Positions 11,301 to 26,300 of a stretch of 64,000 bases of DNA are shown here, in pieces. This DNA comes from Otis tarda (Eukaryota > Chordata > Aves > Otidiformes > Otididae), in the NCBI GenBank assembly GCA_026413225.1, contig CM048557.1, forward strand, positions 42,911,371 through 42,975,370, in the 5' to 3' direction. A program made the translations under genes and the position numbers. The notes beneath the pieces were generated by a model. It made no database searches, had not been told where the DNA came from, and was given only the letters and a program-made list of their open reading frames with translations. How positions within the stretch are numbered: position 1 is the stretch's first letter; each line of letters starts with the position of its first letter.

Positions 11301-14300
11301 AGGGATGTGATACACGGAACTGACACTTTTAGAAAGACAAGCCCACAGGTAGGTCTTGCACACTGTCAGGTTCATGGGATAGGAGGGTAATATACAATTA
11401 ATGTTCACGTACTTTGAAAACAACACAAATCTTTCAAAATTTGCTTTTAAGATTAATAGGCTATTAGATGCTGAAGTATCTTATATCTCTTTTTCAGTTG
11501 TGTTTATAAAATGGGTCTAAATCTTGACCTCTTTCATATTGTCTGTGTTCTTATATTTTTAGTCAGTTGTTAATGGATACCAAAATTATTAAAATGTGGT
11601 TTGTTTTTTTTTTTTACATAAAAATATTTAAAAGGTATGGAAATATTTTAATCCTTTAAAAATACTAAATTGTAAATATGGAATAAAACCCAGTAACTAG
11701 AACAAAATAAGGCATCGAGTATTTTAAGCTTGCAAAAAAAGTAGAAGTCCTAGCGTTTCTTAAGATCAGTATCATATCTGAAGCTTACATTTATGTGCTG
11801 AATATTTGATTTTTCAGTTGGGCAGCTGTTTGCCAGAAACAATAAAGAAGCAATTACCGTTTTGTTCAGTCAACTTTCACAACCCATCAACCAACCAACT
11901 GCCCCTCAATTTTAGAGATACACTTCCATATTTATAATTACAGTATAATTTAGGAGTATCAAGCCCTTCAAAGGTCATTGTAAACACATGAGTGGGCGTA
12001 ATTCCGAGACACTACGCTATATTGCAGTGCTATTTCTTACTCATTTTGTGTGCAGATCAGTGATTCAGCAGTGGTGGTATGGAATGAAGTCGAACTCCGC
12101 TAGATGGAGCCCACGGCGCGTCTGGGGGTGGCTTTGCTTTGTCTTTGTAAGCATTGATGTTGTTTTGCTGCAGCTGGCACCTCAGTTCTGCCCCAGTTCT
12201 GAAAACATGGAAGAGGACACACAGGTTTAATTCTCCAGGCTTTCTGCAGATGCAGACCTTGCACATGTGTAACAGTTATGGAAACTTGAAACAGTTAATT
12301 GTGGGGTGCTTGTAGTACATGCAGCTTATTGTTCAGATGTCTAATTTCCACATAAATTTTCTCCTCATTTCAGGACTTTTAGCTGATCTAGCAGTGAATT
12401 GCACAGGGGGAATAAAATTATCCTTTAAAATGTAGCAATGATTTTAAGTATTTAATTGGTACTAGTGTTCTATAATATAACATAAACAAAAAGATGTGTT
12501 TTATTGCACACTGTACAACTAACTATGTGTTCTCCAAAAGCCTTTGTGAAGGTTATGGTTGAGGTTGGTTAATTAAAGAAAGCAACAACGACAAAACTTT
12601 TAATTCCTTAACCAGGGTTAGATTAGCAGTACCAGTTGAAGGCAGGGAGATGTAGGAAGGGAATTCTGGTTAACAGGACATTCATGCCCAAGCTGAGCAG
12701 TAGTGAAAATTATGTTTCCCTTGTTTGAGAATGGGATTGATCAAATGAATGCAATCTAATGAAACAAAGACTCAATAACACTATTTTAAGTTTTGATGTC
12801 AGTAGATTTTGTTAGTCCACATGATATCTGAAATTCTGTCATTTACCATTCTGGGGCCACCCTCTTGCTAGTTCCAAGCTGACCTTACTCCAGTTCCCTG
12901 TTGGCAGGCAGTCGCCAGGAGCCTAAATGGAGATGAACTTGGTGTGTTTACTGTTGGTCGTACAGCCTAAAGTCTGGTCCCTCAGTGAACTTTGGGCATG
13001 GACATGAGGGTAGAGGCAAAACAGTGTTATGATGTGTCAGAGGTTTCCAGAAATAAATTTGGGACTTTTTACTTGCCTTTGTGCTATGAAAGCAGACATG
13101 TGGTGGTGAAAATATGCTGCCCATTTTAGGTATGCCAGACTGTGTGACTTCTCCCACAGCCAGGGTTTTCCAGAGGGGAAACTAGGTGAAGAGGCTGAAA
13201 ATAGGATGTAAGCAAGTATATCTGAGAGGGGAGTTTCATTTTCCAGTCAGTCACTTTTTTTTTTGTAGTAGCTGCAATTCAAATAGAAAACATTTTAGCT
13301 TTCTATTCCTTCTTTTCTCCTAACTAGTTTTGTTTAGTGCATCTGTGTTTCTTGCAATGAAGTGATTAGTCAGGGAAACAATTTGAGTTGTTTTGGGCTC
13401 TAAACATTTTTTTTTCCCAACAGTGTTTCAAACTGAACATGTAATGCATTTGGAATCTTTTTTTTTCCCTGAGGAATAGTCTTTTGTCTTACTTATGCAA
13501 GAGCATCATTGCCTTATTTGATTTTATTTCTCTTACTTAAGAATAAGTGCAACCAGAGTAGAAAATAAGGAGCAACAATTTGGTTTGTTGAGCATTCCCC
13601 AAAAGTAGCCTGTTGTACTGTGATTAAAAAAAAAATAAATCTTTTTTTGTAATTACTTTTAGGAAAGAAAGTCAAACAGCTTAGGTTTGTACATCAGAAT
13701 GGTAATGAACACTGTTTACAAATATGCTGAAAAGATGGCTTGCATGAACTATAAAACTGATTATTTGCAATAAGGAAATACCTGTTACACATCAAAAATA
13801 GACATAGATTCAGATCTTTATGCACAGCTACTGAAAGGTCTATTAGGATGGCATATGATGATCTGATATAGTGAGCCGCAGCCCTCCAAGCTGCTGCAGA
13901 AAGAAAACAATTGTAGCAAGACTGTCGCCTTTTGTACCGATGTCTATATGATGTTTTCAGTCGGATGCGTGTTTACTCTGGCTGCATTTGGTTGGGAGCT
14001 ATGCCATTGAGCCTGAGGTTATGTAATTGGTATACTGAGAGGGAGAATCAGCTTTTGCTGTGATGACTTTCATGTCGCTGCTGCTCTCAGGTTTTTCTCT
14101 CAAATACACAAATGCAGTAATTTAATTCCCTTTGTGGCTACTTCATACAGCTCTGATAAGCCTGAAAGGACTATTGTGCAGGGGGAAGGAAGCACATGGG
14201 AGATGTGTATGTGCTGTCCAGAAGGCAGGAAGAGATGGGTTTGTGGGCATGTAAAGTCCCCACACTAGATCTGAGCTTAGTGTGTAACGGGGTTTTACAT

Positions 14301-17300
14301 ATTATTCTAGAACGTAAGAGACTGGAGGGGCAAGAGGAAGTGACCCATTCATCTTCGTGTTATTTTTGCAACTGAATGAGGTCGTGCTGTTTGCAAGGAT
14401 CCTTGAAAATAAAGCTCTATCTCTTAACTTTTAGATTGATGCCTTTGCTTTTCTGTGTTGCTTTGGTTCCACATGTGCATGCTTCCCAACTCCATGATTT
14501 GTCCCAACACCTTTTGTGGTATATGGCAGTCCTATTCTGAATGGAGTAGTTTATTATTTGCAAAAAAGCTTATGTACTCCAAACTCTAAGACAGGTGTGT
14601 CTGACACAGTCTGCCCTAACCCCATCTGGCAGAGCCTTCACTCCCAACTTCCAGCGTGATCTTCTCATTTGTCTACCTGCTTTGTTGACTGTGTGCTGTT
14701 TACCTCCTCTACCTCTATTCCCATATATATTACCTCCTCCCTGTCACTGCCAGGGAGCAAAGAACTTTCTGAGGGGAGGAAACGTGGAAGGAAAGAGAAG
14801 GCTGGGTGGAATTTCTCCTGTGAGTTCATATGCCCCGTTTCCTCCCACATATGTGCCACATTGCAGCAAAGGGATCAGACTCCCAGTTAATTGTTGGTCT
14901 TCTACAATAGGAGTGCAGAAATTTGGCATATTGCTGAGTGCTGCAAAGCCACTTGCACTGGGATTGGGGCTGTTTTGGGATGGAACAGTTCCTGTGGTTT
15001 CTTCTCAGGTGGGAATGACTGAAAGTCCTCTTGTCCGTTCTGTGGCAGGGTGGGCCACTTTGCTAGGGACTAAGTCCATTGTGGCCTTGTGGCTAATTTT
15101 TAGTAATGAGAAGGATATGGTCATTAGCTTATAGATAAGGACAGGATTAGCATTGCAATTAGAATTAAATACACTGGTATCCAGCCTGAAGACTCCTGGT
15201 TCATGACGATGTGCAGTCAGTGGTCTAGGGGAACCTACAATGATGAGATGTTTGCAGATAGGGCTGAACAGCCTTTTTTTTTTTTTTTTTTCCAGATCTC
15301 TGCTAAATATGGGCCACTGGACTGAGTCAGGATAGGGTTAGTATTAGCAGGGCAGAATCCTGCATTGCCTTAAGAGCCAGGTTTGCTGCTAGATCTTGTA
15401 ACATCCACAAGGACAGAGGAGAGCTTGTCTGAGTGGGGCTGAGAATTAGCTGTGGGTTATTTTGGTTGCAGTGTTTTGGCTACGGTTTCTGGTCGTTAGA
15501 AAGACTCAGAGCTTGATCCACTACTCAGTCTTACAGGTCTAGTAAGCACAGAATAAAGACAGGTAATGGTTTATGGTGGGTGTAAAGACAGTTGCAGCAT
15601 TAGAGTGTCCAGAGTCTGAGAGCACTGCAGACCTGGCTGCAGCCTTTATCTTGCTTAATTTCTGTCTGCCTGCCCCCATTTAATTTAGGGTGGATGGTAC
15701 ACTCTTCTTGTGATATGATCTGTTAGAGGGGAGGGAACTTCTGGAAGGAAGAGGAGGGGAAGAGAGAAGACAGAATGGGAAATGGGTGGTGAGAGACAAA
15801 GGTAGTTGGAATTTTTCTAAGGTTTCTCTTGCATCTTCCCTTACCCCAGAGGCTCCTGATAATGGAAGCAAACAGAAGCACAGATTCTTTTGGCAAGAGG
15901 ATAAAAGACCTAGCTGCTTCCTTAGCAGCAAGAAACATATCTAGATGAAAACATTATAAATTGAGCACATATTTCTTTCCCTCAATTACCTCAGTGTTAG
16001 AGAATCCTTCTTGGGGATGGGTCAGATCTTCTGGGGTGGTCCACAGTCCTCCTTTTCTTGATTCATGTAGCAAGGAATGAGTTCGGATTTTGTTCAGGTC
16101 CCTTGGTCGCCTTTGCCATCAGATAGGTATGCAGCAAAATCAGGCCACTCTGCAACACAAGAATGCTTCTTTCTTCCAATCCACTGTCTAAACCTGTTTT
16201 GTTGTCCTCCACAGTGTTTTTAAACTACTACTTTGTCACCTCTGTATTTGGAAATTCTCCTAAAGCAATACATTCTTCATATTCCAGCTAGTGCAATCAA
16301 GTAAGAAAAATCTGGTTCTATTTTTTTTTTTTTAACATCTATTGCTTGGTTAAAATATGGTTACTAATCTTAACTTGTTTCTACTCTATATCATCTGAAG
16401 ATATTGCTAAGCAAAATACAAACATGGTTTCTAATACAGTGATTTTTCTCAGATCTGTGTCTTCCTTACATTAGCTAGAATGTATAAGAAGAAATAGAGA
16501 GTAATAGAAGAAATGGAAAAATTTCACCAAGGTTTAGGAATGGCATACCTTGATAAAGTATTTATTTTCCTATTCGTTAGCTGATCACAGAGGCAGCAGA
16601 CAGGACCATAAACATGAAGTCAAAACAGTAACTTTTAACTAAGGAATTTAACTAATCTGAATTATCGGAGTAGCTGATTTCTAAGGAACTTATTTTATCA
16701 GGAGCCTCTTGGACACACAGTCCTTTACTTGCAGCTTATGCATTCCACCAAGTCAGATCTTGAGATGTGTTTACCTAATGCAGACTGAAAACACTGTTGT
16801 CTTTTTTTTTAAGTGTTTGCTGTCTCTAAATATTGATAAGTTCTTTGATAATACTTCTACAGTAAAATTAGTGTGAGCACATGTTGATTTAAGACACTTT
16901 GAAATGTTACCTCTTGGAACTTAAGCATTATTGAATGGTCCTTTACCCTTTGGTCCATTGCTAAAGGTCCTTCTAAGTTGAGGAGCTGGTCTAGGTGGTC
17001 AAAACCAGATTCTTCTGATGCTGCAGACGCCTACGTTGAATTGTCTAATATAGGGCTTCATTATAATTTGTAATACATAGAACAGCTTAACAAGTTATAA
17101 TAATTTCATGTTATCTGTCCAACGCCTTATCTCCTAGGGTTTGATTAGATTTATTTTAGAACACCAGCAATTTGAGCAGATGTTTTCATTACACTGTGAT
17201 GATCATTTAAGTTGGTACAGTTCCTCCAGAAATCTGTAAAATATGTAAGTACAATTACTTCCTATATTATGCATTATTTTGTCTTTCTGATGCTAAATTT

Positions 17301-20300
17301 AGTTTGGTTTTGTATTCGTCATTGGTTTATCTTCTTCTGTGCCCTTTCCTAAATACCTGTGAAATGTTTCATTTATATGGGAATTAGTGCAGAACTTGGA
17401 AAGATGGCTCTAATTTTTTAGCATGACCATTTATCTTTTCTTTTCTGCCTTTTTTTAACGTTATAACTAATTCAGCGTTTTAGTAGCTTGTTATGAAGTC
17501 TTGTGTCAGTTTTTTTTTAAATCTAATTAATGACATCTGCATCTATTTTACCTAGTTTTTCATTGACGCAAGGAAAGAATTTTGAGAGATACTCTTTTCC
17601 AAAAGATGTGCACATTACACTCTACCAGATCATATTATTCCAGAGGGTTTGTGCAGTTTTTAGTGATTGATTCAACCATATTACAGTGTACAGATGCTGG
17701 ATGCGTAGGTTTATAATTCTCCCGATATTAAAATAGAGGTGGAGCATGTGGTACCATTCAGTCCCCCAGAACAGTTGCTGTTTCTCTTGAGATTGCAAAT
17801 ATTAGTTAGCATCAGCGTTTGGTGGCAGTGTGATTTTTAAACTCGCATAACTGGCCTTGCCAGCCTGCCAGCTGTTCATTCCTGCTCCCTTTGACCCCTG
17901 CAAGTGTGCCAGGAAACAAGTGAGCCTTGCCCTATGGTAAGCAGGGTACAAACCTGGACAACAAAATAATGTTTTGTTTTCTTGTGAGTGTTTTTTCAGC
18001 TGGAGCAGTTCCTTGTTTATATTTGCTTCAAACATTTGTAGAAGCGTAGCAGAGAAAGCAACATGGAGGTATATCCAACTGTTGGATATTCACATAGCAC
18101 TTTTCCACATGGATATTATGGACTGTCTGTAATTAAGCGCTTGTCTGCCTCAACTGTCTTTTCTATGCAGTTCATGATGCATTGCCTTTCTATTATTCAA
18201 CTTTCTGTAATGCCTGTTACATTGTATTTAAGCATTCAGGTAATCTTCTCCTGGTTTAGCATTTTGTTAGGTGGTTGGCCTTAAGATGAAAAGGTTCCAA
18301 AATAGTGTTTTAAATTTTGAATTATGAATTCAAAATATTTCTGCCGTTGCAGGGTTTTACTTGTTTTAAAAGAAAGCTTGGCATCGTCTGTTTCTATACA
18401 CTTGCACTTAGGATGGCAGCCTTGCAAAGATGAGGGCATTTTTTCACTGAGGACAGCAGCACAAACTGCTTGTCCTCCCTCCATGTCAAGTGTGCTCAGG
18501 AGGGATGTTTCAGCAGTGTGCTGCCTGGATTGTGGAGGTGCAGGTTTGGCGTTGGCCTTGTGACTGACCTTCTGCTGCCTGGCGTGGGCAGGCAGGAACA
18601 AGTCCTGTGACTATCGATGGAGAACTGTGAACAGGCTACACAGAACACATACAGGTTGTCAGTGTTCCTCTTCATGACGGCATCTCTGAAGGCTACAGCC
18701 ACAGGAGTCTGTGACTCTTGGGTTATTTGTTAACTTTAGAAGCATATAATAAAGGACAAACAAATTTTATGCAGTCCAGAGTTACATAGTGATACTGTAC
18801 ACGATACTGCAAAAAGCCTTCCTGCTCATAAGGGTTCGAAGGGGATTTCCAGGCTTTGAAACTGGAGGGGAGATATTCATACCCTTCAGGCACAGCGACA
18901 AAAAGATTTAAGAGTGCTCCAACAAGGCGCCTTAAAAAAAAATTGGCTGGATTTCAGTTTGACAGCTGAATTTTATTTCTCACACTCTCATGCTCATTCC
19001 TGCGTTTTTCATCTGATGCCAAGAAACATTGCTGAAAACAAAGCAACCCCTATCCCTTTGTCTTTTACGAAACTTAAAAAGTGAATGTTTTCACTTCTCT
19101 AAAAGCTGCTCTTGCCATGTTGAAAAAACAGCCTATTTGATACTTAGGGTAGAGTTACATAATACTTAAGTGCAATATCATATTCTGTTAATTAGCATTT
19201 GCTCTTTCCTTGCACTTGAGTATATTGCCATTTAACACAGCGAGAGGAAGCACTGCTTTTTCTGTTGTACAAAGCTTAAACTGTTGTGAGTGCTTCTGGA
19301 AACAATATATGTTGAATACTGTAGTTTTGCACTTTTAAATTTGATGTTAGTGTCTCTCCACCATTCCTGATGAGTGAGCATAAACTTTATTGTTTACAAG
19401 AAGTGCCAAGCAGTCTTTCCTGCTGTGATTTTAATAGGTTTTGGTAGAGTGTTTTCTTTTTTTTTTTTTTTTTTCCCCCAGATTCCATGTGTTGACATTA
19501 ACGTATTAGCCTTTCTTATATTTAAAAGGCTTCTATGGATTTGTTCATGTATCTCCTTTGTATGTTATATTATTTTGTTTTTTGGCATTTAGATCAGTAG
19601 ACATTTTGGATTGTTGAAGAATTTGAGTAATGATTTTTATTTCTGTAATATTTCCTATTTAGACTTGAGGAGAAAAATGCTCAAGTGATCTAACCTTCCT
19701 GTGATCTGAAACTTGTCATACTCTTAGGTGTGTTATAGACATTAAAATTATTTCAGAATACTCATTTGAATTATTCTCATTGCTCTGATCAAAGGACATG
19801 CTTATTTAGCTATGCTTTCTTTATTTTGTCTTCAATTGTAATGCTTATTTCTATGTTATATTTAACATAGTAAATCTGTAAATACTAATAATGAATTCCC
19901 TAATTTTTGTTGTGCTTTTGAACTTTTGTAGTTTGTCTGTGCACTGATATTGGAAGAAAAACATGCATTTCTGTTTATAAATGTATTTGTAGAAGTTAAA
20001 ATAGTATTAATATTCTTACAGAAAAGCCCTATTTCAAATATTATTGGCTGTGTAAGCCAGACTCTTTTTTTTTTTTTAAATTATTTTTTTAAATGAATGG
20101 TTTAAAATAGCAAAACCAATCTTTTTTTTCTTTCTTTTTCAAATAATAATTCCTGTACTTCTGTTTGTTAAAACCAACCTCTATCTCTTGTTTTGCTGCA
20201 ATATCCCAGGCTGAGAGATAAATTTCATGAAGTGTTGTAGTTTCACAATCCAGTAAGTGAGCATAGTCAGTGCTACCCATGGGAAAGGTGATCCCAGGAG

Positions 20301-23300
20301 TCTCACTTGCTACCTGTCTCATTCCTGTTCCATGTACTGGCTGCATTTTCATGCAGGACAAACCCTTGTGCTCTGGCGTGAGCAGGGAGACTGGTGCTGG
20401 CTAAAGGCTGTTACTTGGCTCAGTTTGTGGTGGCTCAGTTCTTCATTGTGCCAACAAACGTGTTTGTATAGGTAGAGGAGGGGGCAAGGCTAGAAATGAA
20501 TGGCTGAGGGAAGGGAGAAGGTAAAAACACCTCTTTCTGTGACAAGACCAGTAAATACCAGTATAAAATAATGGTGAAATAGCTCATGAGTCATCCAGCT
20601 GGTGTGAAGTACCAAAAAAATGTGAGACTGTTTCGTACTTTTGCTGAGATATGAATGGACTTGAGCCACTCACATGCTGGTGGTTAAACACAAAATTATT
20701 TTAAATATCTGTAATTCTTCACGTCAAGATAAATTCCATCATGGATTTGTTATGGCTGGCTCTTCCAAATCGAGTCAGTGTGGTGTCCGTTGCAAAGATA
20801 AGTTTTCTTTGCAGAAGGTGCAGTGAATAATTTCTAAAACAGTTGCATAATCGGCATTCCCCTATTTTCCCAGCTAGGCAGTGAATGAAGTCAGGTGGGT
20901 TTTTTTTTTAAATTCCCTTTTCTTTTGAATGTGGTGTGAAACAGGATATCGCCTCCTGTGAGCACCGTGCTGCATTGTGCGTATTCCTGCTCCAGGGAGG
21001 CACGTTCGTGCAGTGCACGGCTCCTCTGGGAAGTCTTGCAGTGAGGTAACAGCCTTCCTGTATTGCAACACTTTTCTGCGGCTCCCGAGCATCAAGAGGG
21101 TCATGTCAAGAAGCAATGCTGAACGTGTTTCTGAAGTTTTCTCCCTTCAGTTGCCAACGCTCTTGAAGCGAGTTTGAGTAGTATTTCCGAGGCTGGGAGA
21201 ATGGACTTTTCCTCAGAAACTTTGTGAGGTTAACTCAGTCAGAATAAGTTAGAAATCAGTGTACGTTTTGCTGTGTTTGTGTCGGTGCTCTTACCTGGTG
21301 AGAGAGATGTTTCGCCACTTGTTGGCATGTTGCAGGAGTTCCTCAGAAGTGGCCCTTGTGTTCAGCAGGAAGCTTCCACGTAAACATTCCTGCATCAAAT
21401 GCCGGGCTGTATGTAGATCACGTATTGCATTCTCTGTTTGGAAGGGGAAGCCTGCTTGAATAGCTCATTTATTTTTGCCTAAACTAACGTTCATGTCATT
21501 GTTGTACTGCATTGATGATTATTGTGTCTGACTTCTCTTGATCAGCTATATGCTAGCTGCAGCTGTGCTCTACTTCATTTACTGCTTATAGAGAAGATCT
21601 TAGGTTTCTTCTTACAGTTGGCTAGTGAGGGGAATATGTTTAGAGAATTGTGGGTGAATCATCTCTTTTACTGTGGCTGTAAGAAAGATCTGCATAACAT
21701 CCAGACAAATCATGATCTTTGAAAGATCAGCATCCTTCGAATTGTGTACTTGTTATCTTATAGTGTAAGTCTGTGTGTGTTTGAATAACCCTTTGTACTG
21801 CATCTGGATGAAATAGCCTGCTTGTTCCCAGGCTTCCCTTTTCCTTCCCTGTGTCTGGTGAAGATGGGAAATACAGCAACTCAAAAACTGTCTCTCAGGA
21901 GAGCAGACCTGGATCTTCTCTGTGATTCTTTATGTTCGTTTGTTTTTTGGTTTTTTGGTTTTTTTTTTTTAAAGAAAAGGAAAGGAGCACTCTTGTATGT
22001 GGTTGGGGAAATATGGATGGTGAGGAGAAACTGAACAGATCTTTGGGGATTTTTAGTCTAAGGCTTTTCACTAAAGTCTTCTGTATTTGGTGATATAAAT
22101 TAAACTTGGCTGTTTGCCTTCTGTACTTATTCTGCTATTAACTCATCATCCTGCGTGGATAAGAGTCTCCCGTGGCAGCAGACCTTCTCTCCCTACTGTA
22201 TTCCATGATTTACTGGTAGTGAGGCAAAACAATTAAGTAGATCTGGGAGGCTGGCAGGGACAAGCTGTTAGGCATCTCTTGAGAAGGGAGTAAGAGATGT
22301 GGCCAGGACGAGATTGCAGGGAAAGGTGAGGCGGCCAAGGGAATGACACTGAAAAGGCCGAGGCTTCTCCCCTGCTCCAAAAGTAAACCCCAGAGAGCCA
22401 GGAGCTGGCTTCTGAGATGTGCTGTGCCTGTCCTGATGTCTCTCAGCAGGACCCTCCTGGCAGCCTCTGCTCCATCTGCCTTACTGGGAGAGGAGAGGGA
22501 GCCAAGCAAAGAGTGGGCAGAGGGGAGCGCTGACCCATTGAACTCTGCTGCTTTCCCAACTCATGCTGTGGTGTTCCCTCCACAAAGCACTCTGCCTGTC
22601 AGGGAACCACCCCCACCTTCAGTAACTGCTCTATAACTCTTGTCACTTGAAATAAAAGGTCGCTTTAAAGATTCTCCAGAAAGTGTTTGGTTTGTATTGA
22701 ACAGACCCTTAAAGACAAGATTACATGTACGTTATACCTTATAGAAATGTCTGCTTGAATGTAAGCATGTAACTGCAGATCATGTTGGTATCAGGAAAAT
22801 AATGCTCTGTTTTTGGAGTGTTCACCATGTGTTTTCATCTGCTTCCACTTTCTTTTGTCTTTTCCACTTTCACTCATCTTTGTCTCAAAGCTCTCCTATT
22901 TTACCTTCATTCAGTCTGCACGTGTTTTCTTTCTTTTTATCTTTCCCACATTTCAGTCAGCCATCCAGTATTGCAGTGATGACTCATCTGATTTTGACCA
23001 TGGGGAAGTCCACTGGATATCATAAGCCTAGAATTTGGGAATCCTTGTTGTTTGGGTTTGCATTTGTTTCTCCTCCCCGTTCCAACTACGGCCTTTGCTA
23101 GTGACTTCTTTTCTGTGTCTTGGTGTCCCTGTCAGATGGCAATGAGGATATTTATTCACCTGTATAAAATACATTGAGACTGGGGCTAGGGGCCTGGAGG
23201 AAACACTTCACAAGTGCTAACAAATTTTTTTTTGTTTGAGATGATAGTTTTCTTGGCCAGCTTTTTATACTTTCTCAATGATAACATTTATTTAAGCCAT

Positions 23301-26300
23301 GGAGAAATGCAAGATCACATAAAAGGCAATTGATTTTGGTGGTGCTAAACTGAGCTCTGCATTGCCTGTGTTCTCATCAGTGTGTTTTTGACCAGGACAC
23401 CCTGAAAACTACACCTGAAATGTTAATATCTGAGTGAGGCATCCTTCTCTCACTTGGTTGGTTTCTACTCTTAATACAAGTAACCCTTTTCCTAGTGTAA
23501 TTTCTCATAAGCCTTCTGACTAAATTTGAAGTTGGTGATAATTTCTTTCTGCCTGACTGCACTGTATTTTCTGGACAAATAAATTCTTTATTTCATTTGT
23601 TTCTCTGAGGAAGACCTGTATATGCTGTACAGGTTTCTGTTTGTGTGTGAGGGGGGCTGGGTTTTCTTTAGATTTCTGTGTTGCTATGTGGCTACATGGG
23701 AGAAGGCGAGATTAGAAAAGTTTTGAGTTTTGAGCAGAAGGCATGAAATTTGCAATAGTTTTGAGTTCCTATGACAGTTCACTTCTAGCCTTGGACTGTG
23801 AAGCCTCTATTACCCTATAAATAAGTCTTACCCGTTACCAGCAAGGTCATTTACCTGAAACCAGGTCACTGCCCACCAGGATGGGTTAGGGCTCCTGTGC
23901 CTGTTAAAAACAATCAGAAGCAGGAAGTAGAAGTCTAATGCAAGTGTCTGCTAAAAGCACTAAACCTTTCCTCAAAAATCAAAGGAGGAATTCCTGAAGA
24001 TTGTATTAAAACTTTGTATTCTGTTCTCCTCCTATGGGCTCTGAGGTCTAAAGAAAATGCAGTTTTCCTTCTGTTGGAAAAACTGGGTGGATGCTGTTGG
24101 TTTGCTCAATCGCTGCATTATGTTTCTGACCTAGTAAGAAAGTCCATTGTTTTGCTAGCCTTAAAAATGTGTATTTCTCAAAAATGGAGTGCTGTGTTTC
24201 TGAATTAATGTTTATATAACTGTTGGTCTGTAATCCAAAGACTAGCATTCACTCACTTCAGGATTCTTACAGAGAAACAAATATGATGCTTATTTTACAT
24301 TTGGGAATCGTGGGCGTTAGTGATAGTGTCACGGTCTACTGGCATGTAAAGTTGCTTTGTTTTGCAGCTGTTTGCGTAACAATTACTATAGCATGTATCT
24401 TTATAAAAGTGTACAGTTAAGATTACAGTTTTGAAAATCTAGATGACTGTAAGGTTTTGGTTTTTTTCAGTTGCAATGTGATGTAAAATTATATTTGAAG
24501 TATACACTGTAACGCTTCTGGCTTTTAAGGATTTTTTTTTTTTTTGGTGGTTGTTTTAGCATGTATGCAAGTAAAGATGGGAAATGTAGCCAATTAAGGA
24601 AAAGTGAGAGATTTAGGTTTTGTTTCTTTTTTTAATAAAGACTGAATGAAATCCATTTCTGTTAAACTCAACATATTCTTCCTCCCTGTGTGTTTGTTTA
24701 TTTGTTTCAGGAATTTGAAGCCTTTCAAACGTTTGTGGAAAATCGACTTCCGTTTGATATTGTTATTGATGGACTCAATGTTTCCCACATAAAACCCAGA
24801 AAGATGCAATGTGAAAATGTAAGTGCTAGTTAAATATTCATTAAGACTTTTGTGTATGCTTAGGCTGATTGAAAAACAATTAGTGCCTCATTATTACTTA
24901 CCCTCTTGAGAAACCGATCAAACATTTTTGTAGCACATGTTACAGTGAAGTTCAAAGAGTTATCTAGACTTTGCAAACTAAAAATGGTCAGTGGGAAGAC
25001 CGTTCTTCTTACATATTTCACTATATTAGCCATAAAAAATCATACGTAAATTTCCCAGTGTATGAAATACTCATAGTTACAGCTAAGTTATGGATAATAA
25101 CGTTATTAGGACATATGTTGTATGAGTGTGTTTCGTGGGGAACAGAGTATATCTACCATGTAGAAAACTTAGCCTACTATAGTTATGCTGGTAAGAGTTC
25201 TTCTTAAAATAACCCGTTACTTAGTTCAAACCACATCCTGTGCAAGTTTAAACTTTATTTCACTTCCTGTTGCCTTAAGCATTTGGGTCTTGTTCTTACC
25301 AGGGCAGCTCAGACGGGCTTCAGTTCTTTCCACCTGGTGATTTTTAGAATAATCATCCTCCTTTTTTACCAATACGTGTTTTTGAGAATTCTTCACACTT
25401 CCTTTTAGCATTTCACTAAGAATGGCTTAAGGCTGGTTCGTTTGGTTGGTTTCTTAAAATCAAATATTTACTTTAAATTAGGAATAATAAAGTAGCTGCT
25501 CACATGTATTCCAAAGCCAGGATTTAAATTTTCATGCTCTTGAAATTAAAACTAAGTTATAAATGAGCTTGATAGTAAAGGAAGTAATTTACTTCTAGTC
25601 ATTACAAGAAATAAATTTTTGTTCTAAGAAGTATTTTTAAACTATTCTTAAGAAGCAGGATATGCTTTCATATATGTAGATAAAAGCAGCTGAGCTGGGG
25701 AGGTTAGATAAACTTGCTGAAAGAAGTTTGTTTGGGAGCTGCACTGAAGTTTCATGAGATACTGGCTCATGAAGAGGGTACGTTCCTTACTATGGAAACA
25801 GACAAGGAAGTTTGCAAGTTGTTTGGATGGGATCAAGGAGGAAGCGTTGATTATCTGAGTGAGAAGAATCCCCAGCACCGTGTAGTGGCACAGTGTTTAA
25901 GACTTAGAAAGACACATCTTTGCTGCCAAAGAAGGGGAAGAGAAACAAACCTCCTTCCTCAGTGCATGCCTGTCCCAGTGTGGGAACTCTGAACAGGATG
26001 CTGAATGTTCTGTACAAGCTGGAAGCAATGGAGAAAAGACCCAGCCTGGTTTTACAGGATAATTTCTGCTGATTTCTGATCAGAAACCTTACTACAAGGC
26101 ATTAGCATACTGAGCAGCATAAACAGTGTAAACACTGAGTGTGTGGAGTCATTACGTGAGGCAGGATGGTCACGTCCATTGCTCCTGCCTTATACCTGTA
26201 GATGTTCACTGGCTGGATAGTACACTTCCCAAGCTGAAAAAGATATATTTGCACTCTGAGCTACAAAAGCTCCTTCACTGCCCAAAAGAGATACTCTTCC

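Larger units (their letters stand above)
11349..24710 (+). other. PRORP: PRORP intron 4 (13.4 kb)
   Basis: I recognise no gene and no clear transposon. It has several T-runs (for example 15274-15291 and 19457-19474) and a slightly GC-richer patch at about 22210-22640 with overlapping open frames on both strands but no protein-like conservation that I recognise. The longest plus-strand open frame here (14595-15134) is an uninterrupted frame without splice sites or a recognisable domain and is treated as chance. Confidence 0.75.

Noticed and set aside
14595-15134. 179-codon open frame in PRORP intron 4
   Set aside because: It has no recognisable domain, low-complexity Pro/Leu stretches, no splice or promoter context, and overlapping open frames on both strands. 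It looks like chance in a locally GC-richer patch.
18832-18842. GGTTCGAAGGG resembling a tRNA B-box
   Set aside because: No A-box or foldable cloverleaf lies upstream.
25714-25992. 92-codon open frame in PRORP intron 5
   Set aside because: No family resemblance and no splice context; treated as chance.
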